A stretch of 64,000 nt of DNA from Fragilaria radians (Eukaryota; Bacillariophyta; Fragilariophyceae; Fragilariales; Fragilariaceae), in contig CAAAJI010000018.1 of the NCBI GenBank assembly GCA_900642245.1, forward strand, positions 159,814 to 223,813. The letters run 5' to 3'. Shown here piece by piece: positions 12,154 through 22,679 of the stretch. Position numbers and translations under genes: made by a program. The stretch's first letter is position 1; every line of letters starts with the position of its first letter. Under the pieces are notes generated by a model. That model had not been told where the DNA came from and ran no database searches. It saw only the letters and a list, made by a program, of their open reading frames with translations.

Positions 12154-13173
12154 ATGAGTGAAAATGAAAGCAGGAATATGGATAAGTTTCAAACTGACAA
12201 TGATGAAAATGACATAAATCACAATCATGATGAGCGTATATTTGCGAATCGAAGTAAATGGATTGTTAGAATGTGTCAGAACAAACCTAAATCGTATCAA
12301 GAAATGATGGAACGGCATGAACATCTTTTGAGAGAAATGTCAATGGCATATTTTAAAAAGGAACGAAATGAAGAAGAACAGCATCATAGAAGGCAAGAAG
12401 AAATAATCTCAAAGATGCCATGGATGAGTCTTGGTCAAATTCTTCGATTCGAGGTTCGATTTGCATTCCACGGCTACTTCATGCTTGTCTTATATTGCAT
12501 TACTCATTTGATGATGTATCAAGTCATTGAATCTTGTATCATGGAACAAACACGAGGATTTACAGGAAATCAGGAGAATAAATTCTACTTCCTCTTGCTT
12601 GTAATATCCTTGTTCATCTTACGTATCACTGGTGGACTTTGGGATTGGTTAAGTCCCAATCGATGTACTGCCGTTCAGTCTGAAATCAATTGGCAACAAC
12701 ATCAAGTTGCCAATAGGAACAACTGGAATAAGAATGTTCAAAGTTGGTTCCAAAAACGACGTCATGTTCGCATCCTTTTTCAATATGTTGCCTTCTATGT
12801 CATTCTTGTCGCCATAGTCTACTTCAAGCATCAATTCTTTACACTCATCATCCATGATCGTTCATGGATATATGAAAACTTACCCAGTCGTCAATACAAT
12901 ATGGAAACTCCCATAAGTCAGGCATTGGTAGCTAATGTTGCAAACAGAGGAAAATGTGAACAAAGCAAGGAACAATGTTCATTATTGACCCAAATGGCTC
13001 AACAAGATGACGAATATTTGTATAATCGAGTAACTTTGACGTCCTACTTCAATTTTAGAGGTTACAGTGGCATGTATCTTGTATCACCATTCGGAATGCG
13101 CTTACTTCTTTTGACAATATCTGTGACTGGTATTATTATTCTGGAAACGCTTGGCTTTCAGTGGAAGAGATAG
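12154..13173 (+). CDS. Orphan multi-pass membrane protein, 339 residues
   Basis: I do not recognise the family. The N-terminal ~95 residues are hydrophilic, rich in Asn, Asp, Glu and His, with a charged, probably helical stretch at 50-85. Four hydrophobic segments follow, at about residues 105-125, 143-163, 207-233 and 315-334. The loop at 235-314 has two close cysteines (267 and 275, in a CEQSKEQC context) that could form a disulfide if it faces a lumen. There is no signal peptide. The single exon, AUG start and lack of long competing frames support a real gene. It converges on the FadE-like gene 389 bp downstream. Its role and membrane are unknown. Confidence 0.7.
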   Translation: MSENESRNMDKFQTDNDENDINHNHDERIFANRSKWIVRMCQNKPKSYQEMMERHEHLLREMSMAYFKKERNEEEQHHRRQEEIISKMPWMSLGQILRFEVRFAFHGYFMLVLYCITHLMMYQVIESCIMEQTRGFTGNQENKFYFLLLVISLFILRITGGLWDWLSPNRCTAVQSEINWQQHQVANRNNWNKNVQSWFQKRRHVRILFQYVAFYVILVAIVYFKHQFFTLIIHDRSWIYENLPSRQYNMETPISQALVANVANRGKCEQSKEQCSLLTQMAQQDDEYLYNRVTLTSYFNFRGYSGMYLVSPFGMRLLLLTISVTGIIILETLGFQWKR

Positions 13174-13562
13174 TATTTTTATTGAAATCGCAAATTAAAG
13201 TCTTGAAAATATACCATAGTAATCTATTTACTTAAAACACTACCCAATGCAACGAATGATAAGCAATATTCTGAAGGATATGGTTACATACCTTACCTTC
13301 ATGGACAATTTATACCACTGCTGTTGACTATTTCGGAGATTTTGTTTCCACCTCAACAAAGCTATCGTTGAAATGCTTCCTCTAATCTTCCGCGGTCTCA
13401 CATCTGATGCGTACAAAACAGAAGAAGGCACTACTGACTTATTCCCTCCAAATGAAGTCTATGAAAGAAAAATGAATGCATACTATCTATTACTTTAATA
13501 TTCTTTTCAGCATTTCAAAAATATTGATTTCTCTAACTATTGACATTCCGACTCACAAAAAA
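13174..13562. other. Intergenic spacer between convergent genes
   Basis: This AT-rich spacer separates the 3' ends of the membrane-protein gene (plus) and the FadE-like gene (minus). It should hold both 3' UTRs. I see no open frame or repeat worth calling. Confidence 0.6.
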
Positions 13563-16250
13563 TTAAGCTACGTCAGCAAAGGTTTTACGGACCAAAGCAG
13601 CAAGTCGCTCATCCGTTCCCATGAGAGCAGGTCTTACATATCCTGGGCGGCTCTCAGCGTCTGTCAAATTCTCGAAAACATCAACTTGAACAAGAACATC
13701 TCTCAAGGCGTCGGCACGAGCAATCGCATCGGCCTCCTGAGCTGTTGGCTGTCGTTTTTCGCGGCGAAGGCTCGCCGCAATTTTATCAGCCTCTACACAA
13801 ATTGGAAGCGCTCGAATCAAATCCGAAGCTTGATGCATCGCACCTTCTGGAGCAAGGTATATACCTTCCGCAAACATATCACGAAGCGCGGAAGGTGTAG
13901 TAATTAACTTTGCAACTTCTTTGGTCAAAACATCATTTGGCTCGGTATATGGGCGAGTGATACTTCCAAGTGGGAAACAGCCCAATTTCATCACTGCTCC
14001 TGCAATGCTGCCTAATGGACCAGGGAAATTATTGGAAGCAGACAAAAGGGCATCCTGTGCTTCCTTTTCTAACCGAAGCATTGCATGCTCTGTAACGGCC
14101 TCTAAGCCTTTGACTCCTCGTCGGCGTGAGTAGTGGTGCAACGTTGCATATCCCAGGAAAATAGCGCCCAATGCATCAGCAAGTCGACCCATGAGTAGCT
14201 CTTCAAATTTGAGTTTGCCGCCCAGAGTGAAGCATAGGTCAGATGTTAAGGCAAAATTGGCAGAGAGACGGAGTAATTGCTTTTCGTGATAATCAAGAAG
14301 TTTGTCGCCATTCGTGTAAGCGTTTCGGGATCTCGTAGCAGTTGATAAGGTCGAATTAAGACCGCGTGTGACGGAATGTAGAAAGTTAGTACTTCCATGT
14401 CCAACTACCTTATAAAATTGTTTGGTGAAAATCTTGACTGCTTCGCTCTCTTGGCTTTGGGGCATTTGCAATGAGTTAATTAGCTCCAACATATGAGGAT
14501 GGCAACGAGTCAAACCTTGACCAATGATTTGAAATGATCGCGTCATAATGTTGGCACCTTCCACTGTGATTGCAATTGGAAGACTCATGTAAGCATTTCC
14601 AAGATAGTTTTTGTCTCCACGGCAGATAGCAGAACCAGCCGCAACGTCCATACCACGTTCCACGATGCGACGACCACGCTCGGTGCAATTTTGCTTCATA
14701 ACAGAAGAAACAACCATGGGTGCTTCGTGATTGTCCACAATGGCGTTCATTAAATCAGTCCCAGCGATAGTAATCAAACCGTCACTAGCAGCAAGTGAGA
14801 GAGCTTGGGAAAAAGTGGTTGTTGAGGAGATATTTCATTTTTCCAGCACGTAATGCATCCAGTTTGACATACCTTCCTGAATTCCCCCAAATTCTGCAAT
14901 TGGAACACGAAACTGTTTGCGAACACGGGCATAAGCACCAACCGCTGTAGCGACACCTCGAGCTGCGCCAGCTGATCCTGCAGGAAGACTAACTCCACGT
15001 CCTTCCGCGAGACACTCAACAAACATCTGATTATTCCCAAAACATGAGATTATGAGATCAAAAGATAACAATTCAGATAGAAAGTATCGTGTACACTTAC
15101 ATGCCAGCCAAATCCGCATCGCTCTTGGCCTCCTAGAATGGAGGCCATAGGGATCCAGATATCTTCACCTTCCACAGTACCATTCATAAAGGAAGCGTTG
15201 AGTGGCATATGACGAGGTCCCATTCTAAGACCAGGGTGATTGCGTTCCAGTAAAGCAACGGTAAATCCTTCAGCGCCAACTCCGTTAAGTAAACCATTAG
15301 GATCTGATAAATTGAGACCAAGACCTACGACACCAGCAACCGGTGCAAGAGTGATGTAACGCTTCTTGAACGTGGCCAACACTCCAAGCTCGCCATTTCT
15401 TTCTTCGACGATGCAGTCACTTCCTATCAATGACGTAGCGTCACTACCTGAGTGCGGTCCCGTCAATCCAAAGCATGGAATTAGAGTACCATCTGCAAGT
15501 CTGGGGAGAAAATATTCTTTTTGACTTTGAGTACCATATCGTACTAGCAACTCTCCTGGACCAAGAGAGTTAGGCACAGCGACTGTGGCGTTGGCATCGA
15601 AGCAATGAGTCGCGAGTTTGACCAAAACTTGAGAAACTGCATGGGTCGAAAACCCTAATCCACCCCATTCTTTAGGGATTTTCATGGCAAAAAAGCGCTC
15701 GTCACGCATGTAATCCCATGCTTCTTTGGTGAAATCCTTTGAGACCGATACATCATGGTCATTCAAAAGGGAGCAGAGAGTGCTTACTTGATTGTCAACG
15801 AAAGATTGTTCTTCTACTGAGAGCTTTGGGTTATATGTGTCAATTAGTTTTTGAAGCGAGGGGGATCCAGAAAAAATGTCACGATCAAAGCCTTGTTATG
15901 TTTTCAAAGAGGAGAGAGATGGATTATTAGACTCATTATCAAGATTTAAGCCATTATTCACAGTTAAATCCGACAGTTTACTTACCGATAGTTCCACATC
16001 CAAGAGCGATTTGCTCCGTCTTTGAAATAGGTGGCATCACACCTTTGGCAAGACGATAGAGGCGCTTGTCAATAGCTGGGATAAGACCCAAAATGGTACG
16101 ATTCTGCTGCAATTGATGGTGATTCTTGTTCGCCTTGCGTTGGATACAGCCGGATCCATACGAGTAGGAGGACATCATGGAGAGTGCTCGAACATTACGA
16201 TTACTATGATTTGGAAGTAAAGAAGGCTTTATCTGTTTTGAGAGCATCAT
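13563..16250 (-). CDS. fadE: FadE-type acyl-CoA dehydrogenase, four exons, probably mitochondrial
   Basis: Exons on the minus strand are 16250-15986, 15891-15101, 15026-14873 and 14803-13563; the introns are 94, 74 and 69 bp, all GT-AG, and joining them keeps one frame. The product is about 816 residues. It should oxidise acyl-CoA to trans-2-enoyl-CoA, the first step of beta-oxidation. Residues 1-75 are basic and Ser/Asn-rich, like a mitochondrial presequence. The acyl-CoA dehydrogenase core includes WGGLGFSTHA, GLTGPHSGSDATS (about 225-240), SLPAGSAGAARG and EFGGIQEA. From about 550 to the end lies the long extra domain of bacterial FadE (ACDH_C, formerly DUF1974). E. coli FadE has a very similar length (814). 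Bacterial-type architecture with spliceosomal introns suggests an old transfer. The C-terminus (FADVA) is not a PTS1 peroxisomal signal. Confidence 0.9.
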
Positions 16251-18316
16251 CGTGTGGATAGTTTATATTTTCCTTTCACAGAAGAATCGTCGATTTTTTG
16301 TCTCGTGATTACTTATAATTGCTTCGATTGTTTTAATGTCGTCGCTAACCGATCGAGTCAAGTTTTATGACTCTCTCATGAAAAGCAGATGTTCTGCCAA
16401 GATAGGAAGAAATTACCTTGACACCAGGAGAACAAAGTGATGGATCATCCCTGGGTGTCAACTTTTGAGTTCGCATTCCAATATTTCTTCCTGTTTCGAC
16501 GTTACGGTAACGTCAGCATACGCAACTGCCCCGTTGAGTTTTGTGCACTTTCCAGTTTCACTTTACACACAGTACAGGTATAAGTTTCGGGGACGGAATC
16601 TTCATGTATGGAACTTACTGTAGTTTTTGTTTTTGGTGGTTACATTGCATAGATTTTTGTTGAATTTAAGTTTCGTTCAGCATTGCATACCCTTCAATTT
16701 CCGGTTATAAATGCGCAACAATAATTATCATATGAATGTTGTTATAATGTATTTCGTGGGCGCAAAATATGCAAGACATAAAATTGACCTCAACAAAATA
16801 TTGGTCTCTTCAAATACATATGTTAATGTGAGGGAATCAGCCAGTAGGGAATGCTGATAAATTCATTATAAGAATTAACTTGAGTCCAATTAGCATCTGT
16901 AGCTAGTGGTCTAGGGGCGGTTCAATTCCGTCATACGGTAGTACTTTTGACATACATACATGCCTAACAAAAAGGACTGTCTTTGTGGCTTCTTCAAATA
17001 TAGCAATGATTATGCATTGACATTGGAAGAATATAAATATAGGCGTTGTCACTTTTTGTATTTTTGTAATGATGGGTTAAAATCTAGTTTTTTCTGATTC
17101 TCTTGACGTTGTTGTTGAGGTTATTACTGTTGATACTCTTGGAACATCAATTATTGAAATCTTGGGTGAATATGGAGTGGCATTATAAATTTATGGAAAA
17201 TGATTACGTTTGTAACAAAGGGAATGTTATATCACTTTAAATGGCTATCATAATATCATTCAGTCAGTAAGATAGATCCCTAGTGACTTTCGTTCCTTAA
17301 TGCAATGAAGTGATGAACAAACTTAAGACACTTGTATCGGATTTGGGGCACTTGACTAAGCAAAGGCATAGCAAAACTTGAGCTCATTGGCAAACACTGT
17401 AACAATACCCAAATCGCTAATGATATTCTAGGTATAGTGGTCAATGAAACTGGAGTGACTCTTATATGATATACTTAAGCACAAAGGGGTCAGGGGTTAA
17501 GTGTAACGTCAAGTCAAAAATATGTTACTTTTCAAAACATAATAGATGAATTTTCGTTCCAATCCAACACAATCGGACAAACCAGGCTAGAAACAGCAAT
17601 CGGCCGACAATCAGATGTGACAATTTAGAAGAAGCATGATGAATCATCAATGTGTTACAACGGCTTGGCAAGACAGCATTGGAAGGTGCTCCAATCGAAC
17701 AGAATTATACGATTTTCAGTATAGTATGGTAATAGGGTGCAAAAGAAGGGTTCATACAGTGGAAAAGATAAACAAAACCACCTCAAAAAGAATTAGAGGT
17801 AAGCATCGTTTCATTAAAAGACACAGGATCCAGAAATAATACTTGTCCTTTCAAGCATTTGGAGTGGAGCGTAAACGGCAGAAGATTTGACATTAGCAAA
17901 ACTTCACATAATCAGGAAAAATATATAAAATAAATTTCAATGGCATTTGACATTTAATCATAAACGGCTGGAAATCACAGCTCGTTATGGAGGATTAGAT
18001 GAAACTACAAGTGGCAATTGAAATTCGCACTTTTCCAGCATAATATTTAATTAACCTAAATTTGAATGAGTGATATTCTCTTTGTAAGATATTCGCAAAT
18101 AGTAAAAGGAAGATTTATACCACAACTCACGAAACATGCATCAACTTGATATAGGGAATACTTTTCAGCTGAAGAATTGGCAGGACCCTGTATGTTACTA
18201 GTCATTTTCAACAAATTTATCCAAAAAGAAGCGTGGACTTCATCTTTGAAGTCATCCTAAGACTATATCGGTCCGTGAATCTACAACAAAAAAGTATCAG
18301 ATAACTTTTCTTTTTA
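16251..18316. other. Intergenic stretch with one tRNA-like repeat
   Basis: The first ~300 bp should contain the promoter of the divergent FadE-like gene. The rest is AT-rich and holds the repeat at 16831-16943. A 67-codon open stretch at 17636-17839 (plus) resembles nothing and is probably chance. Confidence 0.5.
16831..16943 (+). repeat. tRNA-like dispersed repeat, copy 1
   Basis: A ~113-bp segment is shared with 32196-32313, including an identical core (tagctagtggtctagggg and on to ttcaattc). Bases 16916-16932 fold as a tRNA T-arm: stem ggcgg/ccgtc with a 7-base loop ttcaatt. The core resembles an A-box-like tagctagtgg followed directly by a B-box-like ggttcaattcc, as if a tRNA had lost its anticodon arm. 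A TTTT run at about 16944-16948 could stop RNA polymerase III. A tRNA-derived SINE or relic is the likely reading. Two copies cannot define the family. Confidence 0.55.
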
Positions 18317-18716
18317 ATGCTTTGGCTGAAGTGTGAAGCTTCCGTCACTAATCTGCCATACCTGCGTTTGGTACCAAATTACTCAAGATATTTTGTGGGT
18401 GGTCTGATTGAAGGTGTATTTGTCAGGACTGATGAAAGCTCCGTACATATCGTAACCAGAAATCCGAGCAAGGAGCCGTATGAGAGATATGCTGATAACA
18501 TCCTTGGGAAGAGAGGTCTAAGGATTGGAGAGTGAAAAAGCCATTCTTGCTTATCTTGAAGGAGCTATAAGAAAAATGGAAGCACGACTGAAGTTGAAGT
18601 ACGAACATGTGAGGATATCAAAGCTTTTCGGACTTTCAATTGATTTGGGATGTGTGGGTCTTGGCATGTCTAACGTATCGTACGTAAGCTTGAAAAATGA
18701 GACTAGTCTGTCCTAG
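18317..18716 (+). pseudogene. Possible broken coding segment, unrecognised
   Basis: Two overlapping plus-strand open stretches in different frames (18317-18535 and 18525-18716) read like neighbouring parts of one protein. The first ends near RYADNILGKRGLRIGE; the second continues with ESEKAILAYLEGAIRKMEAR, a helical-looking stretch. One frameshift near 18530 would explain the break. I do not recognise the family and cannot exclude chance. Confidence 0.25.
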
Positions 18717-18862
18717 GAAATCGTAGTTTTTGGAAATGTAATCATTTTGAATTTGACAATCAGGATTAACATATAAGATACTTGGACTTTTGTGGTAAAA
18801 ATTTCTTCTATGCATATTCAATACTCCCTTTGAGAGCGTAATAAGCCTTTTTATTGCCCTAG

Positions 18863-19372
18863 TCAAGGTTTTCTATGAAGTTCTCGAAACGTTTCATCGT
18901 CGTACTCGCATTCACACGCCACAAGAAGGCTTGTAGGTGTTTCTATCTCAGACTCACTTGGATTCCATGATAAAGTGGCTGAATGATGCTTGTCAAAAAC
19001 ATTCCAATTAAGTAAATTATCGAATTCAAGGGATTCGAAATGTTTTTGACCAAGTTGATCTCTGCGAGAAGATTGACTGGAATAATCTTGAAAAGTGCAT
19101 TCATCATTGTCTTCATCCCAAGTAACTTCGTAAGAAGGACGATGGCTTACATGGGGCGAGGTTACATGTTGCTCGGCTTGATGAACGTCAACGTTATTCC
19201 CCTTAGGTGATGAATTGTAGATAATCGTTGGTTCAAGGGCTTGGTTTGGAATATATTGTGATTTAGCTTGACGTTTAAAAGACTTGTTGAAATGATGAGA
19301 TTTATTGATTCTTTGTCCTACATTTCCTTTACGTATGTAACATGGGAGCAATCGGTAGACTTGACGTTGCAT
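18863..19372 (-). CDS. Hypothetical protein, 169 residues
   Basis: This minus-strand open frame has an AUG start and no recognisable domain. The N-terminal ~50 residues are basic (Arg, Lys, Gln, His), and the C-terminal half is acidic and Ser-rich, ending with acidic clusters such as CECEYDDETF. There is no signal peptide or membrane segment. No competing frame of similar length overlaps it, and its length is unusual for this AT-rich surround, which is the main support. It stands alone between repeat remnants. It could be a young or lineage-specific gene, or an exon of a gene I did not resolve. Confidence 0.4.
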   Translation of the reverse strand: MQRQVYRLLPCYIRKGNVGQRINKSHHFNKSFKRQAKSQYIPNQALEPTIIYNSSPKGNNVDVHQAEQHVTSPHVSHRPSYEVTWDEDNDECTFQDYSSQSSRRDQLGQKHFESLEFDNLLNWNVFDKHHSATLSWNPSESEIETPTSLLVACECEYDDETFRELHRKP

Positions 19373-20289
19373 CTTAATATATTCGAGTTTTTGTTGGCAC
19401 AGTGAGAAAGAGAAGTGAGAATCCTGAAGGTGTTCTCGTTTAGGTGACTAAAATTCGTATTTATGCACACCGGAACTTTGTTGAAAGTGTGCGACTGCCT
19501 AACTTTTTTCAGCAGGCAGCCTTGTTATCTTGATAGTCATACTTGTTTTTGCCTACTCTAATTGGATTTCTAATTCATTTTCAATTTTAAACATACGCAA
19601 TCTATTTCCCAATATGCATTGCACACTATGATATCATTAAACTTGGAGACAAAGTGGAGCATTGGAATTAATATGAAATAGAAATTTAACACCTCAAAGA
19701 ATTTTGTTATCTTTTTGAATCTAGTGTCAGAGAATTGGAAGTAGACATTAGAAGGGAATGACTTGTATTGAGTTGGAGGAGATGCTTTTAAAGGAAGAGA
19801 TTATGTGCAGCAAACAGGCTCTTGATGAAAACAAAGCCTTATTTGGAATGGTTGATACCTCAGTAAAAAATGTTATGATTAAAGAACGTGTTGAGCATGA
19901 TTCGATTCTGACTCAGCCTGTTTGCTCTGCAATTGGTGAGAACAAGATGCCTTTTAGGATTGGAAGATAAAAGAGTCCTAGATGTTTCATATGATTCGGC
20001 GTACCAACGATTAATGCCAAATATCATTTCAGTTCAAAGTTTTGATGACCAAACCTCTGTTCAATAACTATCTGTTGAACTTAAGTCAAAGGCAAAGCAA
20101 CAGATATTTGTTTAATGGACAATACAGTTGTCAACAGATTTCGATATTGACGTGGCTGCAGCAGAACTCACTCAATGGCCGTGACATTATACTTGGCATT
20201 GTCAAGTGGCTGAGCTTCTTGAACAAATCAATGAAATCGAAGATCATACAACAGATCTTATCAAAAAGTACAACTTGTTTGATCTAACA
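19373..20289. other. Intergenic stretch with short open frames only
   Basis: Plus-strand open stretches of 70 and 81 codons lie at 19758-19970 and 20042-20287. A third frame over 20150-20310 reads acidic and helical (AELLEQINEIEDHTTDLIKK). These may be part of the transposon remnant to the right or of another element, but I cannot assign them. Confidence 0.3.
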
Positions 20290-21310
20290 AAGTTTATCAG
20301 TGCATCTTGAAAACGTAGCAAGGATGAGGCAAAAGTCAGCTGCTTCAAGAATTGGGAATCAATTTCCCAATCAACACCCACTGCTGCAGCTCCTCTATGG
20401 AGCCGTCTGTCTGCTTGCATTCAAAGTTCTTGTAAATCAGGTGCAAAATTGAAGAAGTCCAACGTTCCCTTTATCAGTGGGTACTTGCACCGTTCTTTCA
20501 ATTCAGCAATAATGCCCATACCGGCACATTTTCACGTTGAAATTCACCACTATGACATGATGCATTATTCAACAACAAAAGCACGGGACAATTAATTGAT
20601 TATCTAATTGCTAGGTAAAAAATTAATTGAACCATTGAATAAATGTAGTGTGAAATCCATCCAGGCATTTTTTGTTGCAATAAGGAACAGGTCGTTCTTT
20701 TCCAGCAATGCATGCAGGAGTCTTTTGCTTACCTATAATCACCAATAGAATTTTGTGTGAGTCATCTGCATTTGAGCGAACAGCTAAACTTAATCGTTCC
20801 TATATGTCTTTTCACTCTGAACTGTGCTTGGATCTTCGTCTGGAAGCAGCGCTGAGTAACGTGGAAGAATAGAAAAGAATAATCCTGTTTCGTTCATGTA
20901 ATACACGTTTTTGTAATGAGATGTGTAAATTAGTTCTTTCAATTCCGCTAACTTTTCTAGCAGCATAGAGAGATTCCTGTTGACTCAGCCTCCGTTACCA
21001 TGAGGCAGTGTTGCTACAATATTGAATCATTCTTGGAAATTTTGAAGTCATCAATTTGAGGCTTTGAAACTATCTTCTTCAATGCCCATTGCTCTATAGA
21101 TAAGCGCAGCGTTATGATTTGGCATGGTAGTTGGTACGCACCTGCCTGCTTGTCAAACAGCATTAAGCCAGTGGAAAACAATTTGCTCTACTTCTGAGAA
21201 TATTGAAGCAGATGCACTTTTAATTTTGTGTTTTGCTTCTTCAAGCATAGAGACATCATGTACTTTAATTTCATCCTTGAAAATTCATTTTCATCAAAGT
21301 AAGCAATGAT
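20290..21310 (-). pseudogene. Dead pogo/Tigger-like transposase (DDE_1)
   Basis: Minus-strand frames, broken by stops and shifts, keep the pogo/Tigger order. The N-terminal DNA-binding part is at about 21300-21080 (FSEVEQIVFHWLNAV, then QAGRCVPTTM). The catalytic core at 20960-20860 reads YYMNETGLFFSILPRYSALL; the usual motif is MDETGLF, so the first catalytic Asp is Asn. Next comes a GKQKTPACI-like stretch (about 20730). The second catalytic motif, usually LLLDNAPCH, reads LLLNNASCH at about 20575-20550, again Asp to Asn. The terminal inverted repeats and TA target duplication were not located. It is inactive. Confidence 0.75.
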
Positions 21311-22679
21311 CAGGCTCCTAGTTACCTTAACCAGTTGAAGCTTGACCATTTGGAAAAGTACGCTATCCTGTTTGGTACGCATTTGGCTCCTTCAACTTGC
21401 GTACTAAACTAAGGTTCTACAGTACCCTGCAATATCATTCTTCATCTAGGTCATTGTGTTACTTTTAAGCTAGGTGATCAAATTTTCAAACCTCTTTACT
21501 AAAGGCTCAGAGTTTATGTACAACTAAATTTATACACAATACGATTCCTGTCAAAGAATAAAATTATCTCTTTCATTAAAATTTGTGGCTCAATTACTTG
21601 AATTTTTAGAAAGCATTCACTGTACAATTTAGCTCCGACCTAACTGCTTGAGGCTTACAATAACAGTTGAAGTTGTTAGATGACATTGTCATCAAGAATA
21701 ATTACTTCAAATTTGAAAAGGAAACTATTTCACCAATGAGGAGGGGATTTTTTCATCCGTGTAAGGTGATGATGAATAATGTTTAGTAAAGGTGTCATCA
21801 TGATGAGAGTGAATACAAAGAGGAAATAGTCAACACATTTTATAAATGAAGTCGTGCAACACAGTGAACCCGTTCACCCCTGAAAATTCTACTGGCATGT
21901 AAATCATTTGAGAAAAGGATCTGATTGGCCACTGACTGCAGAAAAATGGAGGTACACAGCAGCCTTGCCTAATGCTGATTTGGCTCTCACCTCGCTGTGT
22001 TTTTACATGACATATGTTTCATTTAACTGTTTTCGGCCACTCATTGTTTGTCTCTATGCTTGCGAAGATTTGAGGTATTGTCCTTAATCAAAAGTGATTC
22101 CCTTCATCAGAGAAATGGATTCAAACATTGTGTTGGACATATTCGCACGTTGACATTTACGTAACCAGTAATTTTTCCTTATTTTTTTATCTTCATGAAA
22201 ACAGATGTAATTACCACCTAGCTCTCGATACATTTCCTGAATCTTGCAGTCCAAATTTCAAATATGTAAGTGTTTTGAATTGTACTCTCCGTATCTTACT
22301 ATTTAGGACAAAATTCTCATTGAGTCTTTTCTTCCTCCTCCAATCGTCACGTCGTACATATGTGGAGTAATATGACCGCCTGATACAGAAAGAATTGCAT
22401 TGATTTTCAATGGCTACTACTTCAAATGACATATATGCCATTTGAAAATATTCAGGGGTCTTCTTTTCTTTCCATGAACTGTCATATGAAAAAGATTCAA
22501 TCAATAATTTACAAACTTGAAGTGAGAACTTAAAATGAAGAGCATGTAGTTTTTGGAATCAAGAATGACATTTCAGGAAAGCTTTCCATCAAAGGAATCA
22601 TCTAGAGGACTGAAGATGGCAAGAAGAAACTTGGAATTATGGTCTTGATACTGGTTTACTCATAGTTACGAATAAGGCT
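21311..22679. other. Intergenic stretch
   Basis: No gene recognised. Open stretches of 80 and 97 codons overlap at 22128-22504 on opposite strands with no recognisable sequence. The last few hundred bases should carry the promoter of the methyltransferase gene at 22680. Confidence 0.5.

Noticed and set aside
14774..15040. An extra coding exon or a frameshift in the FadE-like gene around 14804-14872.
   Set aside because: A GTATGT...AAG intron there restores the alignment exactly (GGIQE joined to ALSLAASDG) with the family's expected spacing, so no frameshift is needed.
16900..16943. A functional tRNA gene.
   Set aside because: Only a T-arm and a D-like box are present; no anticodon arm and no acceptor stem pair up.
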